The notes beneath the pieces were generated by a model that was given only the letters and a program-made list of their open reading frames with translations, was not told the origin of the DNA and ran no database searches. A stretch of DNA of 64,000 bases from Dirofilaria immitis (taxonomy: Eukaryota; Nematoda; Chromadorea; Rhabditida; Onchocercidae): positions 1,358,501-1,422,500 of the forward strand of contig JAKNDB010000068.1 of assembly GCA_024305405.1 (NCBI GenBank), in the 5' to 3' direction. The first letter of the stretch is position 1. Every line of letters begins with the position of its first letter. Shown piece after piece: positions 36,983-49,800 of this stretch. A program made the position numbers and the translations under genes.

Positions 36983-38365
36983 ATTCGGCGATACTTATTG
37001 TTGAATAAAATTGATAGTTATTATTGTAATATATTTCCGGTAAATAAATTTTTAGTATGATTAAGCTCTATTTTCATTGTGGAAGAAGTAGGAGAACTGA
37101 CAAATATGCATACAATTCAATGAAGGAAATAATCTTTGTTGATTAATTAGCTATTTTGAATCGAAAAGTTTCAATGATATCCATTTTGTGATATCATTTC
37201 GATTCAATAAGATAGCATTATGTAAAAAGAAAGTAACTTCCAAAAAAAATATAACTGAAATTTGAAAGTAAATTTTAAAAATTTTAATATCAATGGATTA
37301 TGGCGGCTGATAATGATAGGAGTGATCAAGATTAGTTCGACTACTGTAGTGGATCGTTAATGTTCATTTGGTGAAATTCGTACTAATTTTTTCATCCGGC
37401 CGTATATCATTCTTGTTGAATGATCAATCAGTCATTCATCTTAGACAGCGTATGCATTGAATAGATACCTAGAAATTTGAAAATAACTTGATGGTATTGA
37501 TGAAATGTTGCAGCCGAAAAAGAGGAGAGTATTCAGGATTAAAAAAAAAGGAAAGTATTGATTGGTAATGTTTCAAATTAATACAAAGAAAATGAGGTGA
37601 GAAGGAACACTTGACGAATATTTTTTCCTCCTTATTCTTGGGGTTATTGCAGAAGGAAAGAAAGAAGATAAAACTTTGATTACTAATTTGCTCAGATTTA
37701 ATTGTACGCTTTTTTGATATTTTCATAATGAAGCTTTAAATAGATTTTGATGTTAAAATGTATCCTGTCCCATTCTCTTTTTTACAAATAATTTCTCTTG
37801 AACAAAATGTTTTATATTGTCATGTCGATGTCTTTCCTAAATCTCTTCTTTTGTTATGATGCTTCTTTGTTTCGAAATATTTTTAAATTATAGTGAAACA
37901 ATTTGAATATCATTTAACGAGTAAGCATCTTTACCGTTTAGTTTTTTTCATTTATCCAATATTCTCTCTTAGAATAATAGGATAAACTCATGAGTAATAA
38001 TTATGCTACGTACCGTTTTGAAAATGATGCAATGAGTTTATTTGGTATTAACGTAGCAACTAAGGTAATATAGACGAATGACTATAGGCAAATTTAAGCA
38101 AGAAATTATTTAGCAGTCACTCATCTTAATTTAGCAGTCACTCATCTTAATTTAGCAGTCACTTATCTTATTTGTTTTGAAACTCACACAGATAATAAAC
38201 ATTTTGAAGAATTTACAGGATGGACAGTGTAATAATTAATGTGGAGAGAATGGAGAAGAATGGATAGGGCTTGATAAAAGGATGGTGTTATTGTTTTCTT
38301 TAATTCATGTCCATCATCTGAAGATTATGACGGAACATATCGCTGAAATCGCGAGGAAAAGCAGA
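36983..38365. other. Region between unknown gene and LTR element
   Basis: This holds the probable poly(A) signal of the preceding gene and is then somewhat less AT-rich, with scattered stop codons in all frames. A short frame at 37991-38071 (MSNNYATYRFENDAMSLFG) ends at an AAG|GTAATA donor-like site but has no partner. A triple 21-bp repeat lies at 38109-38172. Part of it may be decayed retroelement sequence. Confidence 0.45.
38109..38172 (+). repeat. 21-bp tandem repeat, three copies
   Basis: The unit TTTAGCAGTCACTCATCTTA is repeated three times head to tail; the third has a single change (CTTATC). It lies about 190 bp upstream of the 5' LTR-like sequence of the retroelement. Confidence 0.9.
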
Positions 38366-39792
38366 CAGTTAGTGATTCGTTTGTTCTGGATTTAACATTG
38401 CCGAGTATATGTTGTACTAATGTAAATTTGAGCTAAATTTGATCGTCTATATGTTTATGGGTTCTAATAAAGAGCTCCATGTGGGCAATCGTAGATGTAA
38501 AATGATTTTCGTCATTACACAAATTAACTCTGGCCATTTTATTTATCATCAATTTATGGCAAAAATATTTAATGGAAAATTGAAAAACCTGAAAGAGTTT
38601 ACTAAAGAAGGAAGTTTAGCTCTGGCGACTAAAAATAGGCGAAGAAACGGGGTAAGAATGGCTCAGTCTGAAATATCTCGGGAACCTTATATACTAGAAA
38701 GGATGATGGAATCAGGGTAGATCTTTTTGTACCTATGTAGTTGAAGGGATAACAGGACAATATCAAAGTTCTGGGGTCTGTATTCACTTGCCTAGTCACA
38801 AGTCACAAGAGTCATTCATATTGAAGTTATGAGGAACATGTCTGTCGAAACTTTCATGCAATGATGAAAGAGATGTTAGCCGAAGGAGATATCCAGATTT
38901 TGTGTTATCCGATAATGACAGGAACTTTGTTCTAGCTTCTAGCAAGAGAAGAGCAATCAAGAACAAGGGCTACTAAAGTGGCAATTCATTACTCTTAAAA
39001 CTCCTTTGCACAAAAGTTTCAAGGAGAGGATGATTGAAGTAATAAAGAGAACATAAAGAGAGCAGCGAAAACGAATCTCTTGGAAGGAGTGAATTCCTTT
39101 CACCACGATGATAAATTGAATTCTAGATATGTTCGGTTCTTGGTAAACGAATGATTGTTGGTAGATTAGAAAAAGGATAAACAGCAAAAATTATGTCCTG
39201 GGGATTTTTTATGACTAGGCTATAATGCTGAGAATTGATTGGAATATGAAAACAATTTACGTGAAATGACGAATCGAACATATCTAGATACAAAATGCCT
39301 TCGTTCAGCAATAATTAATCAATCATTACCAAAATACTTGGGGAAAGTTACAACATTTCTGCAAAATATGGCAAGAGGAGTACTTAGAAGAATTGAAAAA
39401 ATAGCACGGAAATTGCGTAAAAATCCTTCCAGTAATATACAATAAAAACCAATTAATGGCGAAATAGTATTAATACCTTAGAAATTCCTAGAAAATGAGT
39501 GGGGTGAAAAAGTTGATCGAGAGAAAAGATAGAATTGTTGTCGATCTGTTGTTGTGAGGATGTCGTATGATATGCAGTTAATTCGCGCTGTAGGACATCT
39601 GTACCTTTTAAGATCAGTCTGAAAGATTAGACTTTAAATCCTTCTCGCCTCCTGAGTGTCGCTAAAATCACAAGGTGAAGGATAATCAGTAATTTCTTGT
39701 TCTGGTATTGTACTTACATATTTAGTTTATAATGTAGATGTAAGTTAAATTTGATCATCTCTATATATATGTGCTCTAATAAAGAGCTCCAT
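38366..39792 (+). mobile_element. Decayed BEL/Pao LTR retrotransposon remnant
   Basis: Two related sequences, 38366-38480 and 39687-39792, share TTGTTCTGG, TAAATTTGATC, and TCTAATAAAGAGCTCCAT, and look like diverged LTRs with an embedded AATAAA. Between them, pieces of a BEL/Pao polyprotein in shifting frames can be read: an integrase core (IHIEVMRNMSVETF, then YPDFVLSDNDRNFVLASSK with the central catalytic Asp, then ERMIEVIKRT), and the C-terminal domain typical of BEL/Pao (ARKLRKNPSSN, INGEIVLIP, VVVRMSYDMQLIRAVGHLYLL). Gag, protease, reverse transcriptase and RNase H are missing, so most of the element was deleted. Many stops and frameshifts show it is dead. The family assignment rests on the integrase and C-terminal motifs. 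Confidence 0.75.
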
Positions 39793-42700
39793 TTCACACG
39801 TGCTAACAAAGACTAATTCTTTAATCTCAGAAGTGTAAACAGAATTTTCCATATTTGAGGATAAGAGAATCGAGAACATCAAAAATATTTCTAGGGATAC
39901 GCTTCAACGAGGTCGCTGGGATAACCTTCCATTTTTGTTCGTATGGGTGTCGTGATTAAATTTGTCCTTAGATATTGTAATTATTACGTCCGTTAGTATA
40001 TTATCAAATTTATTGTAATGAAAATTTAAATGCCCAAGTTTGAGGTTCGTTTCACATGTGAGTGAAAGAAGAAAATTGAAGAAATTTGTGAAAACTAAGC
40101 AGAATTCATTCTTTCAGTTTTGTCAACGATCAAAAAGAAATGTCAACAAAAGAAAGGAAAAAGAAAGGATAAGAAATTTTGAATAGATTAGTGTTCCTTA
40201 AAATTTCAATATATGCTTTTCTTCGTTTTAAATAGGCTTTGATTCGAAAATATTTTCATTTCTATTCTCTTTTTCCTTCGATTACTGTTAAGAATAGTAA
40301 CTTTATGTTTTTACAATGATTTTTTTATTTTTTTGATAGCGCTGGAACCTTTCGTAAATTCTTTCAAAAATACAAAGTTTTTTCATTTAGTCTTCCCGTA
40401 TATAGCTTATTTATCAATTAACATTTTCTTATCAATTCATAATTTTCTGGAGAGATACCATAACCCCCATAGCTAATAAAATCTTTCTTTTTAGATATGA
40501 AGTTAGATAATTTAATTTTCGGACGTCGGGAACTTTTCAGAGATGAAGTGCTGCATTGAAGCTACTTCGCAATTCTCGCGTTTATTTCGGATCACCATTG
40601 AAAATTGCATTAATAGTGGGGGTAAGTTGATTTTAAATGATAATTGGTTGGTAATTCTCTTTTTGTTCCGTATTTTGAATCTATTGATTTAAATGTTGCA
40701 TCGCTAGTTCGAAATCATCAAGACAAATATTCGAAATAATAATGATTTTCTTTTCGATATCCATTAAGTAAATACTTTTTATCGTCAACTATTGCTGCGT
40801 GTTTTTTTCCTGCGGTATTATCGTTCTTTATATAAGTTCCAGGTAATTTCGATTGATTGATTGATTCAAGTATACTTATGTATAGTTTGAAGCACTCGAC
40901 CTTCTCTTTATAATCCACCTCTTAATCTCATATTGTTGTCATTCCTTTCTCGATGATATGTTGAGTTCTTTTACCTCATCAAGAAGGTTTAAGATCTTTT
41001 CCTTGATTAGCTAAGCTAATTAGACTGGCAGACATTACTCATGTTGAACAAATTTGTCATGATAAATTTTTTCTCAATGAAGGTTTGGAAAGGAATTGTT
41101 GATAGAGAATTGGTGTATTTGTGACAGCCATGGGAAGATCTTTACAACATTCCAGATATTAAACATAGGTATTATCAGATCCGAAACATTTGCTAGCAAA
41201 TTAGTTTTCGGTATTTTACTTTTGAAGATAAAACTTGGTAATAAGAACTAAAGATGACGAGAATAAAATAATTTTAAGATACAATACTTTGATTATATGA
41301 ACATATTTATGTTAGAATTATCGACATGCAATTTTTTACAAATAAGTTTTGTAGCTTTCCTTAATAAACATCGACTTTACATGCATATTTCAGAACATCA
41401 TTGTTCGGTATTTACCGATATTTGTATAGCATTCTCCTTCAGTTATGTTTATGCTTTATATCTCTATTGATATTCTTTTTCAAGTGAGATTTATTACATT
41501 CGTTAAAGTTTTAGTTTTTCTGATTTTTTTCTAAAAAGATTAAAAGTTACAAAGTTGATGAATTTACCAAATAAAATAATCGAACATGAAATTAATTTGA
41601 AAAAAACCGACTGATTTCATGATATGGAATCGATGATAACAAAAATTTTTTTCCGGATAAAAAATGATATTCGGAATTTAATACGTTCATATTGGAAATA
41701 AATTATATTTGTTTTTATTCAGTTATTTTCAATTTCACAATAATTAATTTTCATGGATTTATAGTTATGTGATGAACTGGTGGAATTAAATTAGCCAAAG
41801 TCAATAATTTAAATAATTAAAATATGAAATAGAATGATTTATTTAAGGATTTTGCTTTCTTTTCAAACATCGTTTTGGCTTGTTGATTATGATGCTTTTA
41901 TTTTGCAGGCTATTTCTTTTTAGTTTTTTTTTCCCCAGATCCCAAGGTTGGCATTCATTTTTTTTTTGGATTTTAAGAAACACAAGGATGATCAATGTTA
42001 ATAGCGAAATCTGGTCGATTTTATATGATCCAGAATTTCGCACTAATATTTCAAACATCGTTGGCATAGAATTTTATTACTTAGTTTTTTACTTTTTATC
42101 AAGTCATCTCTTTTAATTTGAATCATTTATTCAATTGTTGACAGTTTACTATCGTTGAAGAAATACGCGCTTCTGCAATACTTTACATTTGATTGTGCTG
42201 AAATGAAATAATTTATTTGTACGAGATTTGTAATCCATATAACATAAATATGCATATAATTCAGAGATTTAAAAATTTGCGCATAATCAAAATTTTCATT
42301 AATCTCTAAAATTTGCCAAAATATGCCACTACTTTTAATGAGGCTATCACTATTTTTTTCCTTAATCTAACAATGCTAAACCATTGTGTGTTAGAATTAG
42401 GATTTTTTCTGCGAAAAATGTGCGAATCAAAAATGAGCAAGTAATGCTGCATGTATCGAAAGTTGTGATTTTTTTTGTGTTATATGAAAATTAATAAAGG
42501 GAAACATTACTTTTCTACGACAATATTTGAAAATGAAGAAAAACATAACAATCTGAGAAGTTACCATTCTTAAAAAAGTTGAATTGGTCACTGCGGAATT
42601 CAACGCATGAAGAATTTTTGAATGTCGTGGGATTTGGAGTTTTGTATGCATAATTTGAATGCCTTTTTCATATGTTTTTCGCAATACTTTGTCATGATTT

Positions 42701-45419
42701 AGGGAAAAGAAAAGACGACTTATTTTTTTCAAATCAAAAGTCTTACATACCTTATGCATCATTTGCTCAAGAAAAATATAAAATAATTTATACTTCTTCG
42801 ATGTTCAAAATTTTATTTTCCAACATGATCTTCTCGTCGAATAAACTTCACTACTTTGACTTTTGTCAGCTATTTTTTGGAAATTTTTTAGTAAGATGAT
42901 GAAATTCGAAATAAAATCAGCAATTTTACGATAGAATTTATTACCTCTGAAATATACGGCATTTTCAAAACATTTCAAAATTCAGACGAAATTTAAAGAC
43001 ATAATTTTTAAAGTATTTGGAGGATTAGTAAAGAAAAAATGGTAAATAAATCAAGTGTTTCGTTTATAAATATATATATATATTCATTCTTTGCTTTTCT
43101 CTTCTTCATATTTCGAATTTTTGGCAAAAAAATTAGTCTTCTGAGTAATGATACATGAGCATTTTCACGAAGCTCAAATTAAATCATTAGGTTATGTTTG
43201 ATAGGAATAAGAATTCAAGAAATTCATTTATTCATTTTGTTATTTGTTCCAAACTAAACAGAATTATTTATTTTCTAACTGTTTGCGTCGGCTAACTTTA
43301 TTATCAGATCAAGCAAAACTGAATATTCTACTCAATTTTTATAGTCAAAAATTTGAGAAAAAATATAGTCAAATTCATAATATATTTGAAACATAATATG
43401 TTTAAGTCTCATTTTTTTTTAAATTTGACTATAAAAATTAAAGATTTTACAGATAATAAATAAGTTCTAACATTATTTTATGAAGTTGGCAAGGCAATTA
43501 CAAGAACATTTATTACTAGTTCTTTTTCTTTTTCTTCTAATGATACGCTAATTCATTTTATTCTTTTTCTAATAAATTTTGAAATATTAAGAATACTGAA
43601 TGATTATATCATTTGATTTTGAAAAACCCATTGAAATTACGCAATAAATGGATAAATTTAGATAAAAAGAAAGTAGGAACGAAAGTTTCTACAATAATAC
43701 ATACATACATTCATAAACAGATCATTTGCACAAATTTGCGCGATTTTTAATATTTCGGGAAAAATTTTTCCAATGAAATGAATTGTCTTCAAATTCGAAT
43801 GAAAATGATAGGGAAGTTAGAACAGGTAAACATTTATTTTGCAGTAATGATACACGTATTGGGCGCTGCTTTACAACGCATTTATATTTCATTAGTAAAA
43901 ATCCATATGTTATGCTAAACACGGTTTTTACCAAAATCCAACATAAAACAGTATATGAACTTTGTTTATTATTTATTGCATATTGTTTAAAGATTAGCAA
44001 ATTGTAAGAAAACGCTCAAAATAGTAGCATTAGCTTTTTTTTGTGTTTAAAAAAATGACAAATTCAGCAAAGAATAAATAATTCATCAAACAGTTGAAGG
44101 AAAGTTTTTATTGGATTGAAAAAATTTCGTAAACTTGAAATTTTTCGATGGAATGAATTTGGAAAATTTCAGAACTAAAGAAAATTAAATATTTGAATTG
44201 AAAACATGATATCATTTCATCATTATCACTAATATGCAAATGATTTGTTTGAATGATTGTACAATGAAGTGTACTGAATATTTTCATTATCTTTAACACA
44301 CATCATATTTAAATATTAGAGCAATATTAACGGAATGTATCGGCATATAAAATGATAGTCACCAGATGCACTAAAGCATTTATAATTTAAAAAAATTTAA
44401 ATTTGTGTCAAAATATTTTAGTATTACCATTTTTGTATCTATTCCTATCACTTCTAAGGTTATGCTGTTCAGGCCAGTAACAAATATTTTTAATATTTTG
44501 CGTACAATTTTTCCTACTTTAATTAAATTTAAAGATTTCTTTTAATGATATTTCAAGCAAAAAAGAATTTTTTCCTCAATAAAGGCTAAGGATATAAATT
44601 CTTGAGCAAATCTTTTAGGAAAAAACAAAGCGAAGGGAAAGGATTGCTTCGTTTTTCATCCTCATAATGTAGAATTTCATCTAATTTGCATTTCTTAAAA
44701 TGCATCGAATAATAAGAAAAGCAAAAATAAAAGTGAAACTTCATTTGCATATCTTTTCACATAAAATTGGAAATTTAAGTCATGGATGAAATGCTAACAA
44801 ATAGCTTAAAAGAAGCGAAAAACCAATCAAATTGCAAAATTGGAGAAAATTGACAATTTTATTTAATCTGTGTAAAATGGATATTTAGGAACAAATTTAG
44901 TATCACCATACTGTACGTGTTCTTGATCTTCTGATATGTCCACTTCACCAAAAAGTGATTTTCTGCAATCATTTGCAATTATCAGCTAAAATCATGGACA
45001 GAAACCGTTTTTAGGCGACAGAATCTTACGATAAAATTAGAATTTTAAACAATTCAAGTATGGAGATATGGCGAATATTATAAACAATTGAATGTGTAAT
45101 GAAATAATGTGTTTGAAAATGATTTATACAAGAAATTCTTCTTAATAATCCACTGTTAAAAGAAATAATTATATTTCGCAATTCCAAGATGATGTAGAAT
45201 TGATTGTTCAGAAATAAATCCAAGAAATTCTTATAATTTTCAAACTCACAATGATTTATAAATGTGTTCATATAATTAAAATAATAGGAAAGGTAATTTT
45301 GAAAAATGTTTTCTAAATTTAATTTAATTTATAAAAGTATGCTTATTTTCAGTTAGTATTGCAAATGAATCAATTGGAAACGAATAAAAATAAAGAAATG
45401 AGCAACAATCAATTGTTAA
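39793..45419. other. 5.6 kb with no convincing gene
   Basis: Several short coding-like scraps occur: 40498-40625 (MKLDNLIFGRRELFRDEVLH, and in the next frame an ATG frame ending at a GG|GTAAGT donor), 41014-41096, 41980-42112 (INVNSEIWSILYDPEFRTN), and overlapping open frames on both strands at 42427-42899 and 43722-44007. None forms an exon chain with a second supported exon. The stretch is somewhat richer in G and C up to about 41000 than the flanks, consistent with old mobile-element or gene debris. An SL1-like 22-mer lies at 40023-40044. Confidence 0.45.
40023..40044 (+). other. Spliced-leader-like 22-mer
   Basis: This stretch ends CCCAAGTTTGAG followed by GT and matches 18 of the 22 bases of the nematode SL1 leader, including the whole 3' dozen and the donor dinucleotide. 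I do not see the Sm-binding site or stems expected of a complete SL RNA downstream. It could be an SL pseudogene, the leader of a trans-spliced mRNA copied back into DNA, or chance. Confidence 0.3.
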
Positions 45420-46813
45420 TTACCTGTAATATGGATTTGGAAGTTTCGGATAAAGTTCACTCAGAATAGAACTTGGTATACGTACACGTTTCTTGGATAA
45501 TAACATTATTTCCGTATCTGGGCTTAATTCATCATCAGTTTCACTTGTATTATCCAACGTTTGGCCATTTTCAGTTGTTACCGTAACCTAGAGTAAAAGC
45601 AAGGAAAGAAATTACTCGAAAGCAATGATAAAATGATGCAGAAAAATTATTTTAATAATTATCATCATTAATATTATAAAAAGGATCATGACTTTAGAAA
45701 ATATTGAAAATTTAATTCAATTATATAATACATCAAAAGTTATGAACGAAGTTGTCATTAGGTGTAAAATTAATTAATTTTTAATTTTATTCATGACTAA
45801 AGAAAATTTACCAAACTAATTAATGCTGTTTTTTTACAAATAAACACAAAAACAAGAATATTTTGTACATGATAAATTTATATCACCTGTATTTTTGCCT
45901 TATTACTTGATTGTATTGGTGTCAATTTATTTATTGCAACATCACCATTTATTTTATTTTCATCACTATCATTTTTTCGTCTCCATACAAATTTCTGTTT
46001 AAATAAAGTTGCTAAACATGGTATTGTGCCTATTTGTATTGGTATTACAGTCGTTTGATTGCCATCAACCTGAAATTTAGTGGAGAAGTTGAATTTTCAA
46101 AATACGAAATGTTTTATTAATCGAAATATGTATTTAGTAGAAATACAATTTTCAATCATTTTCTTCTCGTATTTATTTTAATAATTCACGCCTAAAAATA
46201 TCTATTTTAATTTTGATCTAAAAAACAAAACATATGATAATTTAATGATGTTAATTATTTACATTACATGCCTTCATTTTATTGATTTAACGAAAATTTC
46301 ATTTTTGTCATATTAATTTCAATTTTATGATGATAAAGAAAAACAAATGAAAACATACATCTAATTCAATCATATAGGTATTTTGTATAATTTTACACCG
46401 GGATAATCTCTGGTGGAACAGGAGGTACATCAATTATTTCATTTGTCCATGTAAATGTTGAACGTGAAGCTATATCATTCTTTTCCTTCTTTGCAATTAT
46501 CCTATTTACTTGTTTCATTTCTTCACTTCCAGCAAAAGTTTTGCTCTAAAAAAATAACTTCAAAAATTTATTTTCCTTTTTGAAAAATTGATCTAAAATT
46601 TAAATTGGACAAGCAATTTAAAATTAAGTTATCGTAATTATACAAATCAATATTAATTACTGCTATTGGGAAATGATTTTTTTTTTTGCCTTCTTAAATT
46701 AACAAAACTATTATCAAATGAAATATAAGAATCATTCAGTTAGGAATGATTAAAATTGGAATAATCAATTTGATAGCTTTCAATAAGTGATTTGAATAAT
46801 TTTTTTAAAATAA

Positions 46814-46852
<39 letters not shown>

Positions 46853-49800
46853 CAAGAAATAAAATGTAAATTATTACCTGTAATCAACATATTGTTTCAT
46901 TTTTAATGTTAAGCATCGAATCATTTTAGTACTATCATTGGTTATCAAAGCATTTACTTGAATTTTTTCACCAGGTGTAAAACCAGTTCGATCAAGTGAC
47001 ATTTTTATCGTTATCAAGCCTTGCTTTTGACAACAATGCTTTACCGATGAAATACATTCTGTTTCACAGGCTGGTTCCATTGCCTATAAATTCAATAATT
47101 TATTTATTTAATTTGTTTCTTTCTTCTAAGATCACCAAATTATATGATTTAAATTATTAAATCATTTTAATCTATATTTATGTCAAAATTACAAATTGCT
47201 ATATGAGTTATCATTGTAAATTTATTAAATTTACAAATAAATATTTCCGGAGGTAAAAAAAAAAAAAAGAGGATCAAATCAACAACATTTAATCGATCAT
47301 ACAAAAAGTGCAAATAAAAATTATAGTTCTTGAAAAAAATTTAAAAATTTATTAACTTAAAAAAAAAGAATTTCAGCATCGTTGACTAATATTCTCAATA
47401 CCGAATAATAGTTAATGGTCGTTTTGATACGCTATCAATATATCAAGGAAAATAGAAAAAATGCATAGTTATTAGTTAGCAAATAAACCTCCGGATCTTG
47501 ATTAATATCCTCAATACCGATTACAGTAAATGCTCGTTTTGATATAATATCAACATCCCATGGACGTTCACATATTGCTTTACATGTATAACGAATAAAA
47601 CCAAATTCTCCTTCAAATGATGTTGGTAAAGTTTTTGGTAATGTGAAAGAAAATGGTATTTCATGTTTTCCATACGGTAAAATTCGCTCCTGAAAATTGA
47701 ATAAATCGTGGAAGTTAAAAAGAAAAATCAAAAAAAAGAACGATAACATTGTATTATTTGCTCCCTTATATTTATAATTTTAAATGTAAAAATATTCATT
47801 CTTGAAGACTTCAAAATATTTTGATAGAAAAATTAGATAGAAAATATCAATTTTTTCTTTTTAAATTATGAAAAATTATTCAGAGGTATAAAAGAATGCT
47901 TAAAATATCTTCAACATTTTTATATATTTTTCACAAATAAAACTAAATATTATGAAAAAAAAAAAAACATATTTCTGAAATAAAAAAATAAAAATTGATA
48001 TGACTTTTTATTATCCGATGTAGTTTGAGTAAATCGATGAGTGTAACAGGTGTTAAATTGTTCGCAAAAATATGGTTCCGCTTGACTACAATGCACTCTT
48101 GATTTGCCTGCAAACAAAAAAAAAATTTAGTCAAATTTTAGAAATATTGAAATTTCTTTTAGTAAGTCTATTTTTCATAAATATAAAAATAGAAAATAGC
48201 TAAAGTATAGTATGTATCATGAATAAATTAAAAGTTTGAAAAAAAAAAGAAAAATCAAGAAAATTTTCTCTACTCATTCTACAATTTTATTGTTTTTTTG
48301 TCAATCATTAAAAAGTCAATCTATATCAGGCATTATTCTATTTTAATCACTTCGATTAGAAAATAGTACAGTAAAAATAATTAATCATTTTTTAGCATAT
48401 GCTATTTTTTCATAAAATACTATCAAAATTATTATTCGTTTTTTCTTTTCTGATAATATATAATTAAAAAGAAAAAAAATGGAAAAAGCATTTCCCATAT
48501 GCAATTTGATAAATCTAAATCCATCCACAATTAAAATTATTTTTTAATTAATATAATAATACCTGAATGTTATTATTCGTTTTTCTTTTCTGATAATATA
48601 TAATTAAAAATAAAAAAGCATTTCCCATATGCAAATTCATAAATCTAAATTCATCTAAAATTAAAATTATTTTTTTGATTAATATAATAATACCTGAATG
48701 TTTCGTCCAATATGTTTTTGCTCGTCCTTTCAGTTCCAGTAATATTTCGTTTATCTTTTTGGTTCACTATTTTCAATCACAACCTATGATAACGATATGT
48801 TCAATTTTATCGATTCTATTGCAAAATAATTTTATTAATTTAAAATTAAACATCTGATAAAACTACTGCAAATAATTTGAAAAAAAAAAATAAGATTATT
48901 TTGTAAATTTATAATATCACTGCTAAATGATTAAATGCGAAATTTTTGAAGGGTAAGAACTTTAGGTAAGAACGTTTTAAAAGTTTTTTATAGCATTATG
49001 TTTGAAATTAACAAACGTAATTTTTGCATCGTTAAAGTTTGATTATATTTTATTAAAATATATTAGTAAATAAATATTTATTAAAATCTTCTTTAATTTA
49101 TATTCTTTTTACTAGCTGTTTATTATTTATTGCTTATTCTAATAGCCTAAAAAAATGTGTGAAAGAAAAAAAAACAAAATTGAAATCATCGTCTGATATG
49201 AATTCAAAAACAGTAATTAAAAATTTTCAGCATCAAAACTATTACATCAATACATTTAAATTTATATTTAAATTACTTATAAGCATATAATGATGCAATG
49301 ATGATTCGAAACAAAATTTTATGTGATAAAATTTAAAAGTGAAAACTTAACAATTATCATCATCAATGATATGATATCATCAACGAGTGATATCATCGAT
49401 ATGCTTATCAGTATCAAACCTAGATATATAACCAACAAACAAGTGATATCAATAACATTCCACATCATCATATTGATAATATCATTGTAGTGCAATGATG
49501 ATTCGAAACAAAATTTCATGTGACAAAATTTGAAATTGAAAACTTAATAATTGGTGTTAAAGTTTTGACAATAATGCAATTCATCGATTATTCGTGATAA
49601 AAATTACTTATTTTTATGGTTAAATGAAAAAATTATGTTTGAAATATCGAAGAGATAATGTACTAATTGTTATGCTTCTTTTTATTAATATAAATATGTT
49701 TAACATTTTAGTCAAAATAATTTTACATTCTATGATCGTTTAACATTTTAGGTTGAAATAATTTACATTTTATGGTCGTTTAATCCTTTTAGTTAATAAT

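Noticed and set aside
42427..42899. Overlapping open frames on both strands (111 codons minus, 75 codons plus)
   Set aside because: No domain, no supported splice partner and AT-biased composition. Both strands being open suggests chance.
43722..44007. Overlapping open frames on both strands with a CAG|GTAAAC donor and TTTTGCAG acceptor
   Set aside because: The implied intron would be only 19 bases, too short to be spliced, and no further exons were found.
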